Shown here: in pieces, positions 26,161-35,919 of the stretch
How the letters are laid out: the number at the start of each line of letters is the position of its first letter
Position numbering within the stretch: the stretch's first letter is position 1
From: Oceanihabitans sediminis
GTDB lineage: Bacteria > Bacteroidota > Bacteroidia > Flavobacteriales > Flavobacteriaceae
DNA: 64,000 bases
Assembly (NCBI RefSeq): GCF_003337215.1
Contig: NZ_QPIG01000001.1
Location: forward strand, 434,001-498,000
Reading direction: 5' to 3'
The notes under the pieces: generated by a model
What the model was told of the DNA's origin: nothing
The model's database searches: none
What the model saw: the letters and a program-made list of their open reading frames with translations, nothing else
Translations under genes and position numbers: made by a program

Positions 26161-28284
26161 ATGTCGATGATTTCCTATATCCTTTCTCAAACCCAACTTC
26201 CGGATGTTTCCGTAAAAAATACTATAGAATTATTAAACGAAGCTTGTACCGTTCCTTTTATTTCACGTTACCGAAAAGAGCGTACAGGAAACCTAGACGA
26301 AGTTCAAATTGGAGAAATTGTTAAGTACAAAGAACAATTTGAAGCTTTAGAAAAACGCAAGATCAGCATTCTTAAAGCTTTAGAAGAACAGGAAGTTTTA
26401 ACTGATGAATTAAAGAAGAAAATTGAAGCTACGCAAGACTTAACCACCCTTGAGGATTTGTATTTACCCTTCAAAAAAAGCAGAAAAACCAAAGCAGAAA
26501 CGGCTAGAAAAAACGGTTTAGAACCTTTGGCTAAAATCATCATGAGTCAAAATGCTTCAGATGTAGAATCCATAGCCTATAAGTACATAAAAGGAGTTGT
26601 TACTTCCGTGGAAGATGCTTTAGAGGGTGCTAGACATATCATTTCTGAATGGGTTAATGAACGCACCGATGTTAGAAACAATATTCGACGTCAGTTAGAA
26701 CGTTTTGCTATGATTTCCACGAAAGTGGTAAAGTCTAAAAAGGACAGCGAAGAAGCGCAAAAATTTAGAGACTATTTTGAATGGGAAGAATCTCTTGGAC
26801 GCATCCCTTCCCATAGATTATTAGCCATTTTAAGAGCTGAAAAAGAAGGTTTTATTAGATCGAAAATTTCTATTGATGATGAAAAGGCCTTGGCTAAAAT
26901 TGAAGATCGCATTCTTCGCTCTAACAATGCTTGTAGTAAAGAAATAAAACTAGCCATTCAAGATGCGTACAAGCGATTGCTACTACCATCATTATCAAAT
27001 GAAGCGCTACAAAATGCGAAGGAAAAAGCCGATGCAGCTGCTATTTATGTTTTTGCGAAAAATTTAAAACAATTGTTATTAGGATCGCCTTTAGGTGAAA
27101 AGCGTGTGTTGGCCATCGACCCTGGATTTAGAACCGGTTGTAAAGTGGTTTGTTTAGATGCCCAAGGGAATTTAAAACACAACGAAACCATTTATCCGCA
27201 CCCACCAAAAAACGATGCTATTGGTGCGATGAAGAAAATAAGTTCGCTTTCTGAAGCGTATCAAATTGAAGCCATTGCCATTGGAAATGGAACCGCTTCT
27301 AGAGAAACCGAAGCTCTTATTAGAAAAATTGGTTTTAAAAACGACATCCAAGTGTTTGTAGTTAGTGAAGCCGGAGCCAGTATTTATTCGGCATCTAAAA
27401 TTGCTAGAGAGGAGTTTCCAAATTATGATGTTACTGTACGTGGTTCGGTTTCCATTGGAAGACGATTGCAAGATCCTTTAGCTGAATTGGTAAAGATTGA
27501 TGCCAAGTCTATTGGTGTGGGACAGTATCAACACGATGTGGACCAAAGTAAACTTAAAAACGAATTAGATACGGTGGTGGAAAGCTGTGTCAATGCCGTT
27601 GGTGTAAACATCAACACAGCCAGTGTTCCCTTATTGAGTTATGTGTCTGGAATTGGTCCGAAATTAGCTGAAAATATTTTCAACTATAGAACGGAACACG
27701 GTGTTTTTACATCAAGGAATGCCATAAAGAAAGTCCCACGTTTAGGAGACAAGGCCTTTGAACAAGGAGCCGCTTTTTTAAGGATTAAGGATGCTAAAAA
27801 TCCCTTAGATGATTCGGCGGTACATCCAGAAAGTTATGCCATTGTAGAAAAAATGGCTAAGGATTTAGGGAAACCTATTACTGAGTTGATTGGTAATTCG
27901 GCCTTACTTCAGAAAATAGATTTAAAACAATATTGCACAGATTCTGTAGGTTTACCAACCCTTCAAGATATTATTAAAGAGCTAGAAAAACCCGGTTTAG
28001 ATATTAGAGAGCAGGCCAAGGTTTTTACTTTTAATCAGAATATTAAAACTATAAACGATTTACAGGAAGGACAATTACTACCTGGAATTGTAAACAATAT
28101 TACCAATTTTGGAGCCTTTGTTGATGTGGGAATTAAAGAAAGTGGTTTGATTCATGTTTCTAATCTTTCCGATAGTTTTGTGAGCGATGTCAACGAACAC
28201 GTTCACCTGCACCAACAAGTAATTGTGAAAGTGTTAGAAGTAGATGTTGCTAGAAAAAGAATTCAACTAAAACTTCATAAATAA
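26161..28284 (+). CDS. tex: Tex-family RNA-binding transcription accessory protein
   Basis: The 707-residue protein has the Tex order: helical N-terminus (VPFISRYRKERTGNLDE), YqgF-like RNase H fold (VLAIDPGFRTGCKVVCLD), helix-hairpin-helix motifs (SYVSGIGPKLAENIFNYR) and a C-terminal S1 RNA-binding domain from about residue 635 (GIVNNITNFGAFVDVGI). Tex proteins bind nucleic acids and affect transcription. It is transcribed alone. Confidence 0.95.
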   Translation: MSMISYILSQTQLPDVSVKNTIELLNEACTVPFISRYRKERTGNLDEVQIGEIVKYKEQFEALEKRKISILKALEEQEVLTDELKKKIEATQDLTTLEDLYLPFKKSRKTKAETARKNGLEPLAKIIMSQNASDVESIAYKYIKGVVTSVEDALEGARHIISEWVNERTDVRNNIRRQLERFAMISTKVVKSKKDSEEAQKFRDYFEWEESLGRIPSHRLLAILRAEKEGFIRSKISIDDEKALAKIEDRILRSNNACSKEIKLAIQDAYKRLLLPSLSNEALQNAKEKADAAAIYVFAKNLKQLLLGSPLGEKRVLAIDPGFRTGCKVVCLDAQGNLKHNETIYPHPPKNDAIGAMKKISSLSEAYQIEAIAIGNGTASRETEALIRKIGFKNDIQVFVVSEAGASIYSASKIAREEFPNYDVTVRGSVSIGRRLQDPLAELVKIDAKSIGVGQYQHDVDQSKLKNELDTVVESCVNAVGVNINTASVPLLSYVSGIGPKLAENIFNYRTEHGVFTSRNAIKKVPRLGDKAFEQGAAFLRIKDAKNPLDDSAVHPESYAIVEKMAKDLGKPITELIGNSALLQKIDLKQYCTDSVGLPTLQDIIKELEKPGLDIREQAKVFTFNQNIKTINDLQEGQLLPGIVNNITNFGAFVDVGIKESGLIHVSNLSDSFVSDVNEHVHLHQQVIVKVLEVDVARKRIQLKLHK

Positions 28285-28388
28285 GCTTTAGTAAATTTTA
28301 TGATTTTAATAGCTAATTAATTAGTTTCTAATCCATAAAGAGTTTGTACATTTACCGCTTCAAATTTTAAGAAGCTAATTTTATTCGG

Positions 28389-29300
28389 ATGAAAAAGGCA
28401 AGAATCGCTCTAGTAATTGGAATCTTTTGTATTTCCATATTCCCAATCTTGGTGAAGTTAAACCTAACTCCTGGAGTTATTTCGGCATTTTACAGGATGC
28501 TGTTTTCTTTATTGTTATTGTTGCCTTATGTTTTGATTTCAAAACAATTTAAGCTCCCAAGTTTAAAAGCTGGACTTTTAGCGGTTTTATGTGGGGTTGT
28601 TTTTGGTAGTGATGTAGCTGTTTGGAATATTGCCATTCAAGAATCTACTGCAACACAAGCTTCACTATTAACAAATTTATCTCCTGTATGGGTAGGTGTT
28701 TTAGCTTTATTCTTTTTAAAAGACAAACCAAAAATAAACTTTTGGATTGGCACCATGATTGCCATAGTAGGAATGATTTTGCTAGTAGGTTTTACAGTAT
28801 TTAAAAATCTGGATTTTGATTTAGGCTTTAGTTTCGGAATACTTTCTGGTGTTTTATATTCGTTTTATATGCTAATAAGTAAAGAGGTTTTAAAAACAAT
28901 GAATGTAATTAGTTTTATGACCATTACTTTATTCTCCTCCTCTATTTATTTAGGTGGCGTAAGCTATGCTTTAAACGAACCGTTTTCTGGTTTCTCTAAT
29001 ACTGCTTGGTTCGTACTATTTATTCAAGCTGCAGTTTGCCAGTTGGCAGCCTGGTTATTAATTAGCTTTGCTACACAACATATGCGCGCTACTAGAGTTT
29101 CGGTAAGTTTATTAGGTCAGGGTATTTTGGCATCCGTTCTAGCTTGGTTATTCATAGACGAAGCTATTTCGTTACAAATGGTTTTTGGCGGATTCGTTTT
29201 ACTTTTTGGAATACGAATTACCTTCTACGAGAAACCAATATTTTCTGCTTTTCGTAATAGAAAAAGCTCCCTTAAAAAACCAACTTTAAAAGGAGCCTAA
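28389..29300 (+). CDS. EamA/DMT-superfamily transporter
   Basis: The 303-residue protein has about ten hydrophobic segments in two EamA halves, with the conserved FYRMLFSLLLLLPY near the first half and an aromatic/Gly-rich second half. It ends with a basic tail (KSSLKKPTLK). DMT transporters export metabolites such as amino acids; the substrate is unknown. The 224 bases after it hold the ssb terminator and no convincing gene. Confidence 0.92.
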   Translation: MKKARIALVIGIFCISIFPILVKLNLTPGVISAFYRMLFSLLLLLPYVLISKQFKLPSLKAGLLAVLCGVVFGSDVAVWNIAIQESTATQASLLTNLSPVWVGVLALFFLKDKPKINFWIGTMIAIVGMILLVGFTVFKNLDFDLGFSFGILSGVLYSFYMLISKEVLKTMNVISFMTITLFSSSIYLGGVSYALNEPFSGFSNTAWFVLFIQAAVCQLAAWLLISFATQHMRATRVSVSLLGQGILASVLAWLFIDEAISLQMVFGGFVLLFGIRITFYEKPIFSAFRNRKSSLKKPTLKGA

Positions 29301-29480
29301 ACATTAAAGATTTTTTTCAAGAATAGCTCTAATTTCGCTACTATAGATACCAACTACAGCTTTAGAATAATTTTTCTGAAGCCTTACAAGAGATGCTTCT
29401 GTTTTTGGCAAAAAAAATGTTTTAAATTATTAAATGACATTCATTAAGTTGAGAGAGTTTCTATTTTAAAAGCAAATAAA

Positions 29481-29502
29481 AAAAGCGACCTAAGTCGCTT
29501 TT
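29481..29502 (-). terminator. terminator downstream of ssb
   Basis: AAAAGCGAC, loop CTAA, GTCGCTTTT. Read leftward from ssb it is followed by T-rich sequence. It lies 23 bases past the ssb stop. Confidence 0.8.
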
Positions 29503-29524
29503 AATTAGAAATTTATATGTTTTT

Positions 29525-29857
29525 CTATTTCCCTAGTAAGAGTAGTTCATTACAAACAACTTCCGTTGTATAACGTTTTACACCATCTTTATCATCCCAA
29601 GAGCGTGTAGTTAACCTCCCTTCTACTGCAACTTCTTTGCCTTTAGCTACATACTTTTCAACAATATCTGCTGTTTTCCCCCATGCAACAACATTATGCC
29701 ATTGCGTGTTTGTAACTTTTTCGCCTTTCGCATTTCTATAATTCTCATTAGTAGCTATAGAAAATTTTGCTAGCTTTTTTCCCGATTCTAATTGGATGAT
29801 TTCTGGATCGTTACCAAGATTACCAATTAACTGTACTTTGTTTCTTAACGTATTCAT
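29525..29857 (-). CDS. ssb: single-stranded DNA-binding protein, short form
   Basis: The 110-residue protein has a complete OB fold (NKVQLIGNLGNDPEI, AKFSIATNENY, TQWHNVVAWGKTAD, VEGRLTTRSWDDKDG, YTTEVVC) and ends at NELLLLGK. The acidic disordered tail ending in DDDIPF-type residues, which recruits repair partners in the main SSB, is absent. It is probably a second, short SSB as seen in many Flavobacteriaceae, with the main long one elsewhere. It is a single leftward gene. Confidence 0.93.
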   Translation of the reverse strand: MNTLRNKVQLIGNLGNDPEIIQLESGKKLAKFSIATNENYRNAKGEKVTNTQWHNVVAWGKTADIVEKYVAKGKEVAVEGRLTTRSWDDKDGVKRYTTEVVCNELLLLGK

Positions 29858-30008
29858 AAGATAAGGTTTTAATTATATTGAATTTCATTTGTTCCATTCA
29901 ACACTGCAAATATGAAACAGCATGCTAAAATTACTCGGTATTTACTCGCTTAATGTCGATTGTAAATGTTTGTAGTCATTTGTAAACGAATAATTTGTAT
30001 ATTGTTAT

Positions 30009-30572
30009 ATGAAATTTCATATAGAAACAGAAAGGCTAGTATTAAGAGAAATAAGGGATGGTGACTTAGAAGGCATGTATGAATTAGATTCTAACCCGAA
30101 AGTGCACAAATATTTAGGAAACAAACCAATTACAACAAAAGAACAAGCAGCAAGCTATATTAAGAGTATCAAATCTCAATATATAGAACGCGGAATTGGA
30201 AGGTTTGCTATTATTGAAAAGGCTACAGGAACTTTTGTAGGCTGGTCTGGAATCAAATTTAATACAGGAGAAAAAGAAAGCATAGGTGACAAAAAAGATT
30301 TTTATGATATAGGCTATAGACTTATAGAAAATTTCTGGAGAAAAGGATACGCTAGAGAATCTGCTGAAGCAGCACTAGCTTTTGCATTTAATGAATTAAA
30401 GCTTGAAACTATTGTTGGAACTGCAGAAACCGAAAATATAGCTTCAAATAAAATATTGAAAAAAATTGGGTTACAGTATTCAGAAACATTTGCTTACAAA
30501 GACGTAATGCTACATTGGTATACACTAAATAATAAAGATTATGCAAAAAAAATGTCCGGAATGCGGAGATAA
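30009..30572 (+). CDS. GNAT acetyltransferase (RimJ/RimL type)
   Basis: The 187-residue protein has ETERLVLREIRDGDLEGMYELDSNP at the start, the CoA-loop region NFWRKGYARESAEAALAFAF, and ASNKILKKIGLQY near the end. This is the RimJ/RimL-like N-acetyltransferase layout, which acetylates protein N-termini or small amines. Its last 32 bases overlap, in another frame, the start of the next gene. Confidence 0.9.
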   Translation: MKFHIETERLVLREIRDGDLEGMYELDSNPKVHKYLGNKPITTKEQAASYIKSIKSQYIERGIGRFAIIEKATGTFVGWSGIKFNTGEKESIGDKKDFYDIGYRLIENFWRKGYARESAEAALAFAFNELKLETIVGTAETENIASNKILKKIGLQYSETFAYKDVMLHWYTLNNKDYAKKMSGMRR

Positions 30573-30888
30573 GATTGTTGGCAGGATAGACAAGAAATTC
30601 TGTAGTGATGGCTGTAGAAATAGTTATAACAATAGAATTAACAAAGACAGCAAAAACCTAATTCGGAATACGAATAATAGGCTACGTAAAAATTATAGAA
30701 TTTTAGAAGCTCTTAACCCTAATAAAAAATCGAAAACCTCTAGAGCCAAGCTTATTGAAAAAGGCTTTGACTTTAATTATATCACAAGTATTTACACTAC
30801 CAAAGCTGGTACTGTTTATTATTTTGTTTATGATCAAGGTTATTTACCTTTAGAAGGTGATTATTATGCACTTGTAAAACGCGAATAA
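30541..30888 (+). CDS. zinc-ribbon protein, unknown
   Basis: The 115-residue protein starts with Cys5, Cys8, Cys21 and Cys25 (KKCPEC and FCSDGC), a zinc ribbon resembling DUF2116-like proteins. The rest is basic (LRKNYRILEALNP) and ends with strands TVYYFVYDQGYLPLEGDYY. A nucleic-acid-binding role is plausible only from charge. It overlaps the acetyltransferase by 32 bases and is 2 bases before the next gene, so the three are co-transcribed. Confidence 0.8.
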   Translation: MQKKCPECGDKIVGRIDKKFCSDGCRNSYNNRINKDSKNLIRNTNNRLRKNYRILEALNPNKKSKTSRAKLIEKGFDFNYITSIYTTKAGTVYYFVYDQGYLPLEGDYYALVKRE

Positions 30889-30890
30889 CA

Positions 30891-32006
30891 ATGAAAAACT
30901 TATATCTAATTTTAGCATTCATCTGCTTCAGTTGCAATACGAAAACAGAGAAAAATGTAAGCGAAACAAATACTTCCGAAAAAGCCATAACAGATAGCGA
31001 CGCGCAAGCAATTTTGTTAGATAAAAAGAAAGCAAACTATTTATATCATTTTGCATTTAATTGCATGGATCAAGAATATCCAAACAAACTAGGACAAGTA
31101 CTTGGGGATGCCTCTTACTTAAAAACCCCAAAAGAGCTTCACCCCGCTTTTTATGGCTGTTTTGATTGGCATAGTTCGGTTCACGGACATTGGACACTAG
31201 TAAACATCCTAAAGTCCTATCCAGAATTTCAAGAAAGAGATGCTATTTTAAAGAAACTAAAAGCAACCCTTACCAAAGAAAACATTTTAAAAGAAGTTGC
31301 TTATTTTGATGACGAGCACAACAAAACCTTTCAGCGAACCTATGGTTGGGCTTGGTTATTAAAACTTTCTGAAAGCTTAAAAGAGTGGCATACTCCTGAA
31401 GGAAAAGAATTTGCTAAAAACCTAGAACCATTAACCAATCTTATAGAAGATAAGTGCATCGAGTTTTTTAATAAACTAAACTATCCTATTCGAGTGGGCG
31501 AACACCCTAACACAGCATTCGGGATGAGTTTTGCTTTAGATTATGCCGCTAAATACAACCCGGAACTAGCAAAAGTTATTAAAACCAAGGCGAAGGAATT
31601 TTATTTTGAAGATGAAGATTGTCCGCTAACTTGGGAACCTGGTGGATTTGATTTTCTATCCCCTTGCCTAAAAGAAGCTTCTTTAATGGCTAAGGTGCTT
31701 CCGAAAAAAGAATACATAAAATGGCTAGATAAGTTCTTACCAGAATTTAGAGAAAACCCTTCTCCATTTATGCAAACAGTAGAAGTAGTAGATAAATCGG
31801 ATGGAAAAATGGCACACTTAGACGGATTGAATTTCAGTAGAGCTTGGTGCTTATATGAAATGGGAGAAATTTTAGATAATCAAAAAATGATACATCTTGC
31901 CAACACCCATTTTAATGCGAGTTATGATAAAATAGATTCTGGCGAATACGCAGGTTCGCATTGGCTTGCTTCATTTGCATTATATGCCTTAAAAACCAAC
32001 CATTAA
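30891..32006 (+). CDS. DUF2891 lipoprotein
   Basis: The 371-residue protein begins with a lipobox (LAFICFSCNTK, Cys15). The body has HPAFYGCFDWHSSVHGHWTL, the hallmark of DUF2891, and WEPGGFDFLSPCL. The (alpha/alpha)-barrel-like helices with Trp and His clusters suggest a sugar- or polymer-acting enzyme, but the family is not characterised. It is the last gene of the 30009-32006 group. The 192 bases after it hold no convincing gene. Confidence 0.9.
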   Translation: MKNLYLILAFICFSCNTKTEKNVSETNTSEKAITDSDAQAILLDKKKANYLYHFAFNCMDQEYPNKLGQVLGDASYLKTPKELHPAFYGCFDWHSSVHGHWTLVNILKSYPEFQERDAILKKLKATLTKENILKEVAYFDDEHNKTFQRTYGWAWLLKLSESLKEWHTPEGKEFAKNLEPLTNLIEDKCIEFFNKLNYPIRVGEHPNTAFGMSFALDYAAKYNPELAKVIKTKAKEFYFEDEDCPLTWEPGGFDFLSPCLKEASLMAKVLPKKEYIKWLDKFLPEFRENPSPFMQTVEVVDKSDGKMAHLDGLNFSRAWCLYEMGEILDNQKMIHLANTHFNASYDKIDSGEYAGSHWLASFALYALKTNH

Positions 32007-32198
32007 TACATCCATATTTTTAATTAGTAAACAAATAGTAAGAGGATAAAGAGAGAAACATCCGTAGTCGGTTACCGCTATTAGCGTATCGTATCTTTAT
32101 TTGTCAAAGAAAAAACCAAAATACGAATCACAGATACCCCTGAAGATTTAAAAGCTAAAATAAGATTTTAAATCTTCTAGTTGAAGCACAGTAAATAT

Positions 32199-32663
32199 TT
32201 ACCTCCAATTCTGACCTTTAAACTGAAGCGCCGCTTTAAGTATATCTTTCTGACTAATTTGCCCAATCAGTTTTCCTTCTTCAATTATAGGAAAACGTCT
32301 ACGTTTTGACTCTAAAAACTTATTGGCTGCGTCAAAAATATTCATATTACCATCTATGGTTTCAACATCTTTAATCATTCGTTTTTCAACATTATCTTGA
32401 GCCATTGGCATATTATAATATTTACTATCGCTAATCTGTTTTAGGCAATCTCCTTCACTAATAATTCCAACCAATTCATTGTTCTCATTTACAACTGGAC
32501 CACCTGAAATATTGTTTTCAACAAGTGTTTCAATTACAGATTCAATTAACTGTTCTGGTTTAAAAGTGATTAGATTTCTAGTCATAAAATCACTTACTCT
32601 TAATGCTTTCTCTTCTACTTCATTTTGATGCTTTCTAGCACCTTGAAAACTCTTTATTCCCAT
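32199..32663 (-). CDS. CBS-domain pair protein
   Basis: From the Met at 32663 (MGIKSFQGARKHQ) the protein has 154 residues and two CBS motifs: VSDFMTRNLITF with GGPVVNENNELVGIISEGDCLKQI, then VEKRMIKDVETI with FPIIEEGKLIGQISQKDILKA. CBS pairs bind adenosyl nucleotides and sense energy state. A longer frame to 32762 adds a 33-residue low-complexity, basic segment with no support, so it is rejected. The partner is unknown. Confidence 0.88.
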   Translation of the reverse strand: MGIKSFQGARKHQNEVEEKALRVSDFMTRNLITFKPEQLIESVIETLVENNISGGPVVNENNELVGIISEGDCLKQISDSKYYNMPMAQDNVEKRMIKDVETIDGNMNIFDAANKFLESKRRRFPIIEEGKLIGQISQKDILKAALQFKGQNWR

Positions 32664-32774
32664 TTTATTTTTGTATTTAATTCTATTTAATATACTTATT
32701 ATCATCGAGTTACACAAGATGATTGTGCTAAATTTATATTTCTTAATTTTAAGCTCTAACAATTCCCTATAATT

Positions 32775-35087
32775 ATGTTCAAAAAAACGCTTGCTATTCT
32801 TATTCTTTGTTTGGCTGTGTATTGGAGTTTCGATGCATTATTACCGAATAAAATTTCAACTATTGATGCTCCTGAAAATAGCTTTTCAACACATAGAGCA
32901 TTAGTACAACTAAAAGAAATAACTAAGGAACCTCATTTTCTTGGTAACGAAGCTCATAATCAAGTTAGAAACTATATAGTAAGCGAACTAGAAAAACTAG
33001 GCTTAGAAACCCAAATTCAAGAAGAATTTTCATTTAGCAAATGGGGAAATGTTTCCAAACCGAAAAATATTTTAGCTAGAATAAAAGGAAGCGATACTAG
33101 CAAGGCACTACTTTTATTAACACATTATGATAGTCAGCCACACTCCTCATTTGGGGCTAGTGATGCTGGTTCTGGGGTAGTAACAATTCTTGAAGGAATT
33201 CGTGCTTTTTTAAGCGAAAACAAAACCCCAAAAAATGATATCATCATCTTAATAACCGATGCCGAAGAGCTAGGATTAAATGGTGCTGATGTTTTTGTTA
33301 ATAAGCACCCTTGGGCAAAAGATGTTGGTTTAGTATTAAATTTTGAAGCTCGCGGGAGTGGCGGACCAAGCTACATGCTTATTGAAACCAATCAAGGAAA
33401 TGCCAATTTAATGAAGGAATTTGTAAAAGCAAATCCAGAATACCCAGTTGCAAACTCCCTTGCTTATAGTATTTATAAAATGCTTCCAAACGATACAGAT
33501 TTAACTCGTTTTAGAGAAGATGGGAATATTGACGGATTCAATTTCGCGTTTATTGATGATCATTTCGATTACCATACGGCACTAGATACATACGAACGCT
33601 TAGACCGAAACACTCTAGAGCATCAAGGTTCCTATTTAATGCCATTGCTACATCACTTTAGCAACGCAAACCTGAACAACCTTAAAAACACCGAAGATTA
33701 TATTTATTTTACTGTTCCAATATTTAAAACCGTAATCTATCCTTTTTCATGGATATCACCAATGCTGCTTATAGCAGTAATGGCTTTTATTGGTTTATTG
33801 ATTTATGGTTTTAAAAGAAAAACTTTACAAGGAAAAGAAATTCTAAAAGGCTTTGCTCCTTTTCTTATAAGCCTCATCGCAAGTGGTCTTGTTGGTTATT
33901 TTGGTTGGGAAATTTTAAAAAAATCATACCCACAATACCAAGAAATGCTACACGGGTTTACGTATAACGGTCACACCTACATTATTGCATTTGTTTGTTT
34001 GGCTTTAGCTATTTGCTTTTATAGTTACCACTTATTTAAAAGCTCTATTAAGACAGCTAATTTATTAATAGCTCCTTTATTTTTCTGGATAATTATTTGT
34101 GCTCTTGTAGCTTTCCAATTGCAAGGGGCGAGTTTTTTTATTATCCCAGTATATTTTGGATTATTAAGCCTGTTTTTACTCATCAGACAAGAAAAACCAA
34201 ACCTCATCTTACTTGCTTTATTAGCAGTTCCACTGCTCTTTATAATGTCTCCATTTATAAAAATGTTTCCAGTTGGTTTAGGTTTAAAAATCTTATTTGT
34301 TTCTGCTATTATTGTGGTACTCCTCTTCGGACTACTTACTCCTGTCTTCGGATTTATAAACCATAAAAAACGATGGTCGTATTTATTCTTAATCCTAGGA
34401 ATTGGAAGTCTTATTTCTGCACATTCTAATACCAAGTACACAAAAGATACCCCGAAGCCTAATAGTCTTTTATATGTTTTAGACGCAGATGAAAACACCG
34501 CTGTATGGGCAACTTATGATGAAATCTTAGATGATTGGAATAAAGAATTTCTAAGCGATGATCCAGATCAAGCGGGTGCACTCGCAAAACACACCATAGG
34601 AAGTAAATACAAGTCCAACTTTACGTATACTAAAAAAGCACCTTTGAAAGATATTGCAGAGCCGAAAGTAGAAATTTCACACGATACCATTATTAACGGA
34701 AAAAGAAAAGTCGCTATTTGTATAACATCGCAGCGAGAAGCAAATCGTTTTGAAGTGTTTTCATACGGTAAAATGCAATTTCACTCTATCAAAGTAAATG
34801 GCGTTGAGAAAAATGATTCCGTTGGAGATTTTTCTACTAATAAACTAAGCACTCGTTTATTTAGTTATTATGCTACAGACAAGGAATCATTAGACATTAT
34901 ACTAAGTTTCCCAGCTTCACAAAAATTAGATTTACAATTCTATGAAGCAAGCTATGATTTATTAAAAAACGAAGCTTTTAATGTTCCTGATAGAGCAGAA
35001 AACATGATACCAAAACCTTTCGTTTTAAATGATGCTATAGTAATAAAGAAGTCCATTGTCTTAGATTCATATAAGTCAAACAATTAG
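32775..35087 (+). CDS. membrane-anchored M28-family aminopeptidase
   Basis: The 770-residue protein has an N-terminal membrane segment (residues 5-20), an M28 domain (about 45-310) with metal ligands in LLTHYDSQPHSS, ASDAGSG, TDAEELGLNGA and the His in DDHFDYHTALDTYE, then about eight membrane segments (roughly 330-560) and a C-terminal beta-rich domain. This resembles the Fxna/ERMP1-type M28 enzymes found in Bacteroidota. It is a periplasm-facing peptidase with a membrane module; substrate unknown. Confidence 0.93.
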   Translation: MFKKTLAILILCLAVYWSFDALLPNKISTIDAPENSFSTHRALVQLKEITKEPHFLGNEAHNQVRNYIVSELEKLGLETQIQEEFSFSKWGNVSKPKNILARIKGSDTSKALLLLTHYDSQPHSSFGASDAGSGVVTILEGIRAFLSENKTPKNDIIILITDAEELGLNGADVFVNKHPWAKDVGLVLNFEARGSGGPSYMLIETNQGNANLMKEFVKANPEYPVANSLAYSIYKMLPNDTDLTRFREDGNIDGFNFAFIDDHFDYHTALDTYERLDRNTLEHQGSYLMPLLHHFSNANLNNLKNTEDYIYFTVPIFKTVIYPFSWISPMLLIAVMAFIGLLIYGFKRKTLQGKEILKGFAPFLISLIASGLVGYFGWEILKKSYPQYQEMLHGFTYNGHTYIIAFVCLALAICFYSYHLFKSSIKTANLLIAPLFFWIIICALVAFQLQGASFFIIPVYFGLLSLFLLIRQEKPNLILLALLAVPLLFIMSPFIKMFPVGLGLKILFVSAIIVVLLFGLLTPVFGFINHKKRWSYLFLILGIGSLISAHSNTKYTKDTPKPNSLLYVLDADENTAVWATYDEILDDWNKEFLSDDPDQAGALAKHTIGSKYKSNFTYTKKAPLKDIAEPKVEISHDTIINGKRKVAICITSQREANRFEVFSYGKMQFHSIKVNGVEKNDSVGDFSTNKLSTRLFSYYATDKESLDIILSFPASQKLDLQFYEASYDLLKNEAFNVPDRAENMIPKPFVLNDAIVIKKSIVLDSYKSNN

Positions 35088-35120
35088 CATCTTTTTAAGA
35101 TATTAACTAGTGAATTTTTA

Positions 35121-35128
35121 TAGATTTG
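35121..35128 (+). promoter_or_regulatory. -7 box for the TPR-like gene
   Basis: TAGATTTG matches TAnnTTTG, 20 bases before the ATG at 35149. Confidence 0.5.
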
Positions 35129-35148
35129 ACCTCAAAAAATAATTTTCA

Positions 35149-35853
35149 ATGAAAAAATTTCTTCTATTAGCATGTATCACTTTGAGTTTTAGCCTACATG
35201 CACAAAACAACCAAGAGCTTTTAAAACACTACGAAGCCTATTATAACCAAATGAAAGTGCAAGGAGATGTACAAGGTATGATTAATGGTTTAACACATTT
35301 AAACGTTTTAGCTCCTGAAGCAGCAAAGCAAGATACTCTGGCTTTTTTATATATGAATGAAGGAAAATTCATGCAAGCTTTAAATACTATTGGTGCAGAT
35401 CTTTACGCTACAGATTCTAATTTAGCTGTAGAGATTAAAGCAGTTTCCCTAAAGTCTTTAAAGCAACCTAAATTAGCTGCAAAACAGTTTGAAGAATTAT
35501 TTAAAAGAACTCAAAACGCGAGGTTTGCCTATGAATTAGCGGAAATTTATTTACAAACTCAAAATTTAGAAGATGCTGCTAAGCATGTTTCTTTCGGTTT
35601 ACTACACGTTAGAGAGGACATGAAAAGGGTTTACTACGAAACACAACAACCTTATCAGGTACCTTTAAAAGCTGGATTCTTATATTTAAAAGGACTCATC
35701 ACTTTCAACGAAAATAAAGAAGAAAATATCGACAGGGCTATTTCATATTTAGAGCAAGCATTAACGGTAGCTCCTAATTTTAATTTAGCCTATGTAAGCA
35801 GAACCGCTTTACTAAGTCAAAAAGAACAACCTGAAGAAGAAACAAAGGATTAA
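35149..35853 (+). CDS. exported TPR-like repeat protein
   Basis: The 234-residue protein has a signal peptide (KKFLLLACITLSFSLHAQ) and helical repeats with TPR character (DTLAFLYMNEGKFMQALNTIG, ARFAYELAEIYLQTQNLEDAAKH, RAISYLEQALTVAPNFNLAYV). It probably acts as a periplasmic protein-protein adaptor. It is transcribed alone and is closed by a terminator. Confidence 0.88.
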   Translation: MKKFLLLACITLSFSLHAQNNQELLKHYEAYYNQMKVQGDVQGMINGLTHLNVLAPEAAKQDTLAFLYMNEGKFMQALNTIGADLYATDSNLAVEIKAVSLKSLKQPKLAAKQFEELFKRTQNARFAYELAEIYLQTQNLEDAAKHVSFGLLHVREDMKRVYYETQQPYQVPLKAGFLYLKGLITFNENKEENIDRAISYLEQALTVAPNFNLAYVSRTALLSQKEQPEEETKD

Positions 35854-35873
35854 TTTATTCTTTCAAAAAACAA

Positions 35874-35900
35874 AAAACCGCATCAAATAGATGCGGTTTT
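35874..35900 (+). terminator. bidirectional rho-independent terminator
   Basis: AAAACCGCATC, loop AAATA, GATGCGGTTTT, between the convergent TPR-like gene and the T9SS-secreted protein gene. Confidence 0.88.
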
Positions 35901-35919
35901 TATTTATATATAAGTTTAA

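Noticed and set aside
29301-29524. Short minus-strand reading (about 35 codons) ending near 29305
   Set aside because: It has no start codon, no clear family match and is too short; it could be a remnant but cannot be supported.
32007-32198. Short plus-strand peptide ending in PEDLKAKIRF as a gene remnant
   Set aside because: Too short to match any family and has no start.
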